A stretch of DNA of 64,000 nucleotides from Lachnospiraceae bacterium OF09-6 (GTDB lineage: Bacteria; Bacillota; Clostridia; Lachnospirales; Lachnospiraceae). The stretch is taken from positions 124,001 to 188,000 of the forward strand of contig QUMM01000002.1 of NCBI GenBank assembly GCA_003435055.1. The letters run 5' to 3'. Shown here piece by piece: positions 63,351 through 64,000 of the stretch. A model generated the notes under the pieces. The model was not told where the DNA came from. It did not search any database and saw only the letters and a list, made by a program, of their open reading frames with translations. Every line of letters begins with the position of its first letter. The stretch's first letter is position 1. The translations under genes were made by a program, and so were the position numbers.

Positions 63351-64000
63351 ATGAATCATTTTGAATTGGTTTCTGAATATCAACCAACCGGTGACCAACC
63401 ACAGGCAATTGCGGAACTGGTGAAGGGCTTTCAGGAAGGCAATCAGTGTGAGACGCTTCTGGGTGTGACGGGTTCTGGTAAGACGTTTACCATGGCGAAT
63501 GTCATTCAGCAGATGAATAAGCCGACACTGATCATAGCCCATAACAAGACACTGGCAGCTCAGCTGTATGGAGAATTTAAAGAATTTTTTCCGCACAATG
63601 CGGTAGAATATTTTGTATCCTATTATGATTATTATCAGCCGGAGGCGTATGTGCCGTCCTCGGATACTTATATTGCCAAAGATTCATCGATTAATGATGA
63701 GATTGATAAGCTGCGTTTGTCAGCTACTACAGCGCTGGCAGAGCGAAAAGATGTTATTATTGTTGCTTCCGTATCTTGCATCTATGGACTGGGAAGCCCG
63801 GTGGATTATAAGAACATGGTAGTATCCCTGCGGCCTGGTATGGAAAAGGATCGGGATGATGTGATCCGTAAGCTGATCGATATGCAGTATGACCGGAATG
63901 AGATTGATTTTAAGCGTGGTACCTTCCGGGTACATGGTGATGTGCTGGAGGTGATTCCGGCCAATGCCTCAGAGACGGCTATCCGTATAGAATTTTTCGG
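63351..64000 (+). CDS. uvrB: Excinuclease ABC subunit B, N-terminal part (runs off the window)
   Basis: First 216 codons of the nucleotide-excision-repair helicase: [20 protein letters not shown], Walker [36 protein letters not shown], the beta-hairpin with [18 protein letters not shown] and [13 protein letters not shown]. The frame is open to the last base. CAGGAG lies 7 bases before the ATG. Confidence 0.95.
   Translation, partial: MNHFELVSEYQPTGDQPQAIAELVKGFQEGNQCETLLGVTGSGKTFTMANVIQQMNKPTLIIAHNKTLAAQLYGEFKEFFPHNAVEYFVSYYDYYQPEAYVPSSDTYIAKDSSINDEIDKLRLSATTALAERKDVIIVASVSCIYGLGSPVDYKNMVVSLRPGMEKDRDDVIRKLIDMQYDRNEIDFKRGTFRVHGDVLEVIPANASETAIRIEFF

Noticed and set aside
1-64000. CRISPR array, insertion sequence, prophage or rRNA genes
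   Set aside because: No regularly spaced repeats, transposase, integrase, phage structural genes or rRNA sequence could be seen; only fragments and short intergenic repeats.

Overview
The window reads as a chromosomal segment of a low-to-mid GC Gram-positive gut anaerobe of the class Clostridia, most likely family Lachnospiraceae. This is inferred from protein character and gene neighbourhoods (ecfA1-ecfA2-ecfT-truA, tig-clpP-clpX-lon-engB, addB-addA, murB-rapZ-whiA-HPr), a T-box before valS, AGGAGG-type ribosome sites and TTGACA/TATAAT promoters. No phage, insertion sequence, CRISPR array or rRNA operon is visible.

Layout. 1-2300: end of an rRNA methyltransferase gene, an sdpR-sdpI type autorepressor/immunity operon on the minus strand, and a candidate type I toxin-antitoxin pair. 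2300-15000: a CobW GTPase and two complete nickel/peptide-type ABC importers (orders A-D-E-B-C and B-C-A-D-E) split by an MscS channel; the two importer promoters share an unusual motif. 15000-20400: an SH3 wall protein, aroK/aroE/aroD, a DUF2325 protein behind a terminated leader, exonuclease III and a decayed Rpn-type gene. 20500-31000: cyclophilin, a GNAT acetyltransferase, methionine importer metQ-metN-metI, malQ, the ECF transporter module, truA, a CYTH phosphatase and a DJ-1 protein. 31000-40000: protein quality control (trigger factor, ClpP, ClpX, Lon), EngB and oligopeptidase F. 40000-57400: T-box and valS, AddBA, a GtrA-YfhO fusion, an aminotransferase, murB, rapZ, whiA and a Crh-like HPr. 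57480-64000: tRNA-Gly followed by a hairpin-rich island, a polar amino-acid ABC importer, a DUF2318 lipoprotein, an HMA-SafE-cupredoxin protein and the start of uvrB.

Ten genes (rlmI, nikD1, nikB1, nikC1, metI, the DJ-1 gene, tig, clpP, yfhO, murB) are each split by what looks like one missing base, in nearly every case a G or C from a short run. Both halves stay family-like and several of these genes are normally essential or highly conserved, so most of these are probably errors in the sequence rather than real gene loss. They are annotated as whole genes with the lesion noted. sdpI differs: it carries an in-frame amber stop near its start.

The strongest leads for new biology are the small membrane-toxin/antisense-RNA locus at 2011-2288, the shared promoter motif of the two metal/peptide importers, the set of substrate-binding proteins that lack a lipobox (two with acidic tails), the palindrome island bounded by a copy of the tRNA-Gly 3' end, and the terminated leader before the DUF2325 gene.
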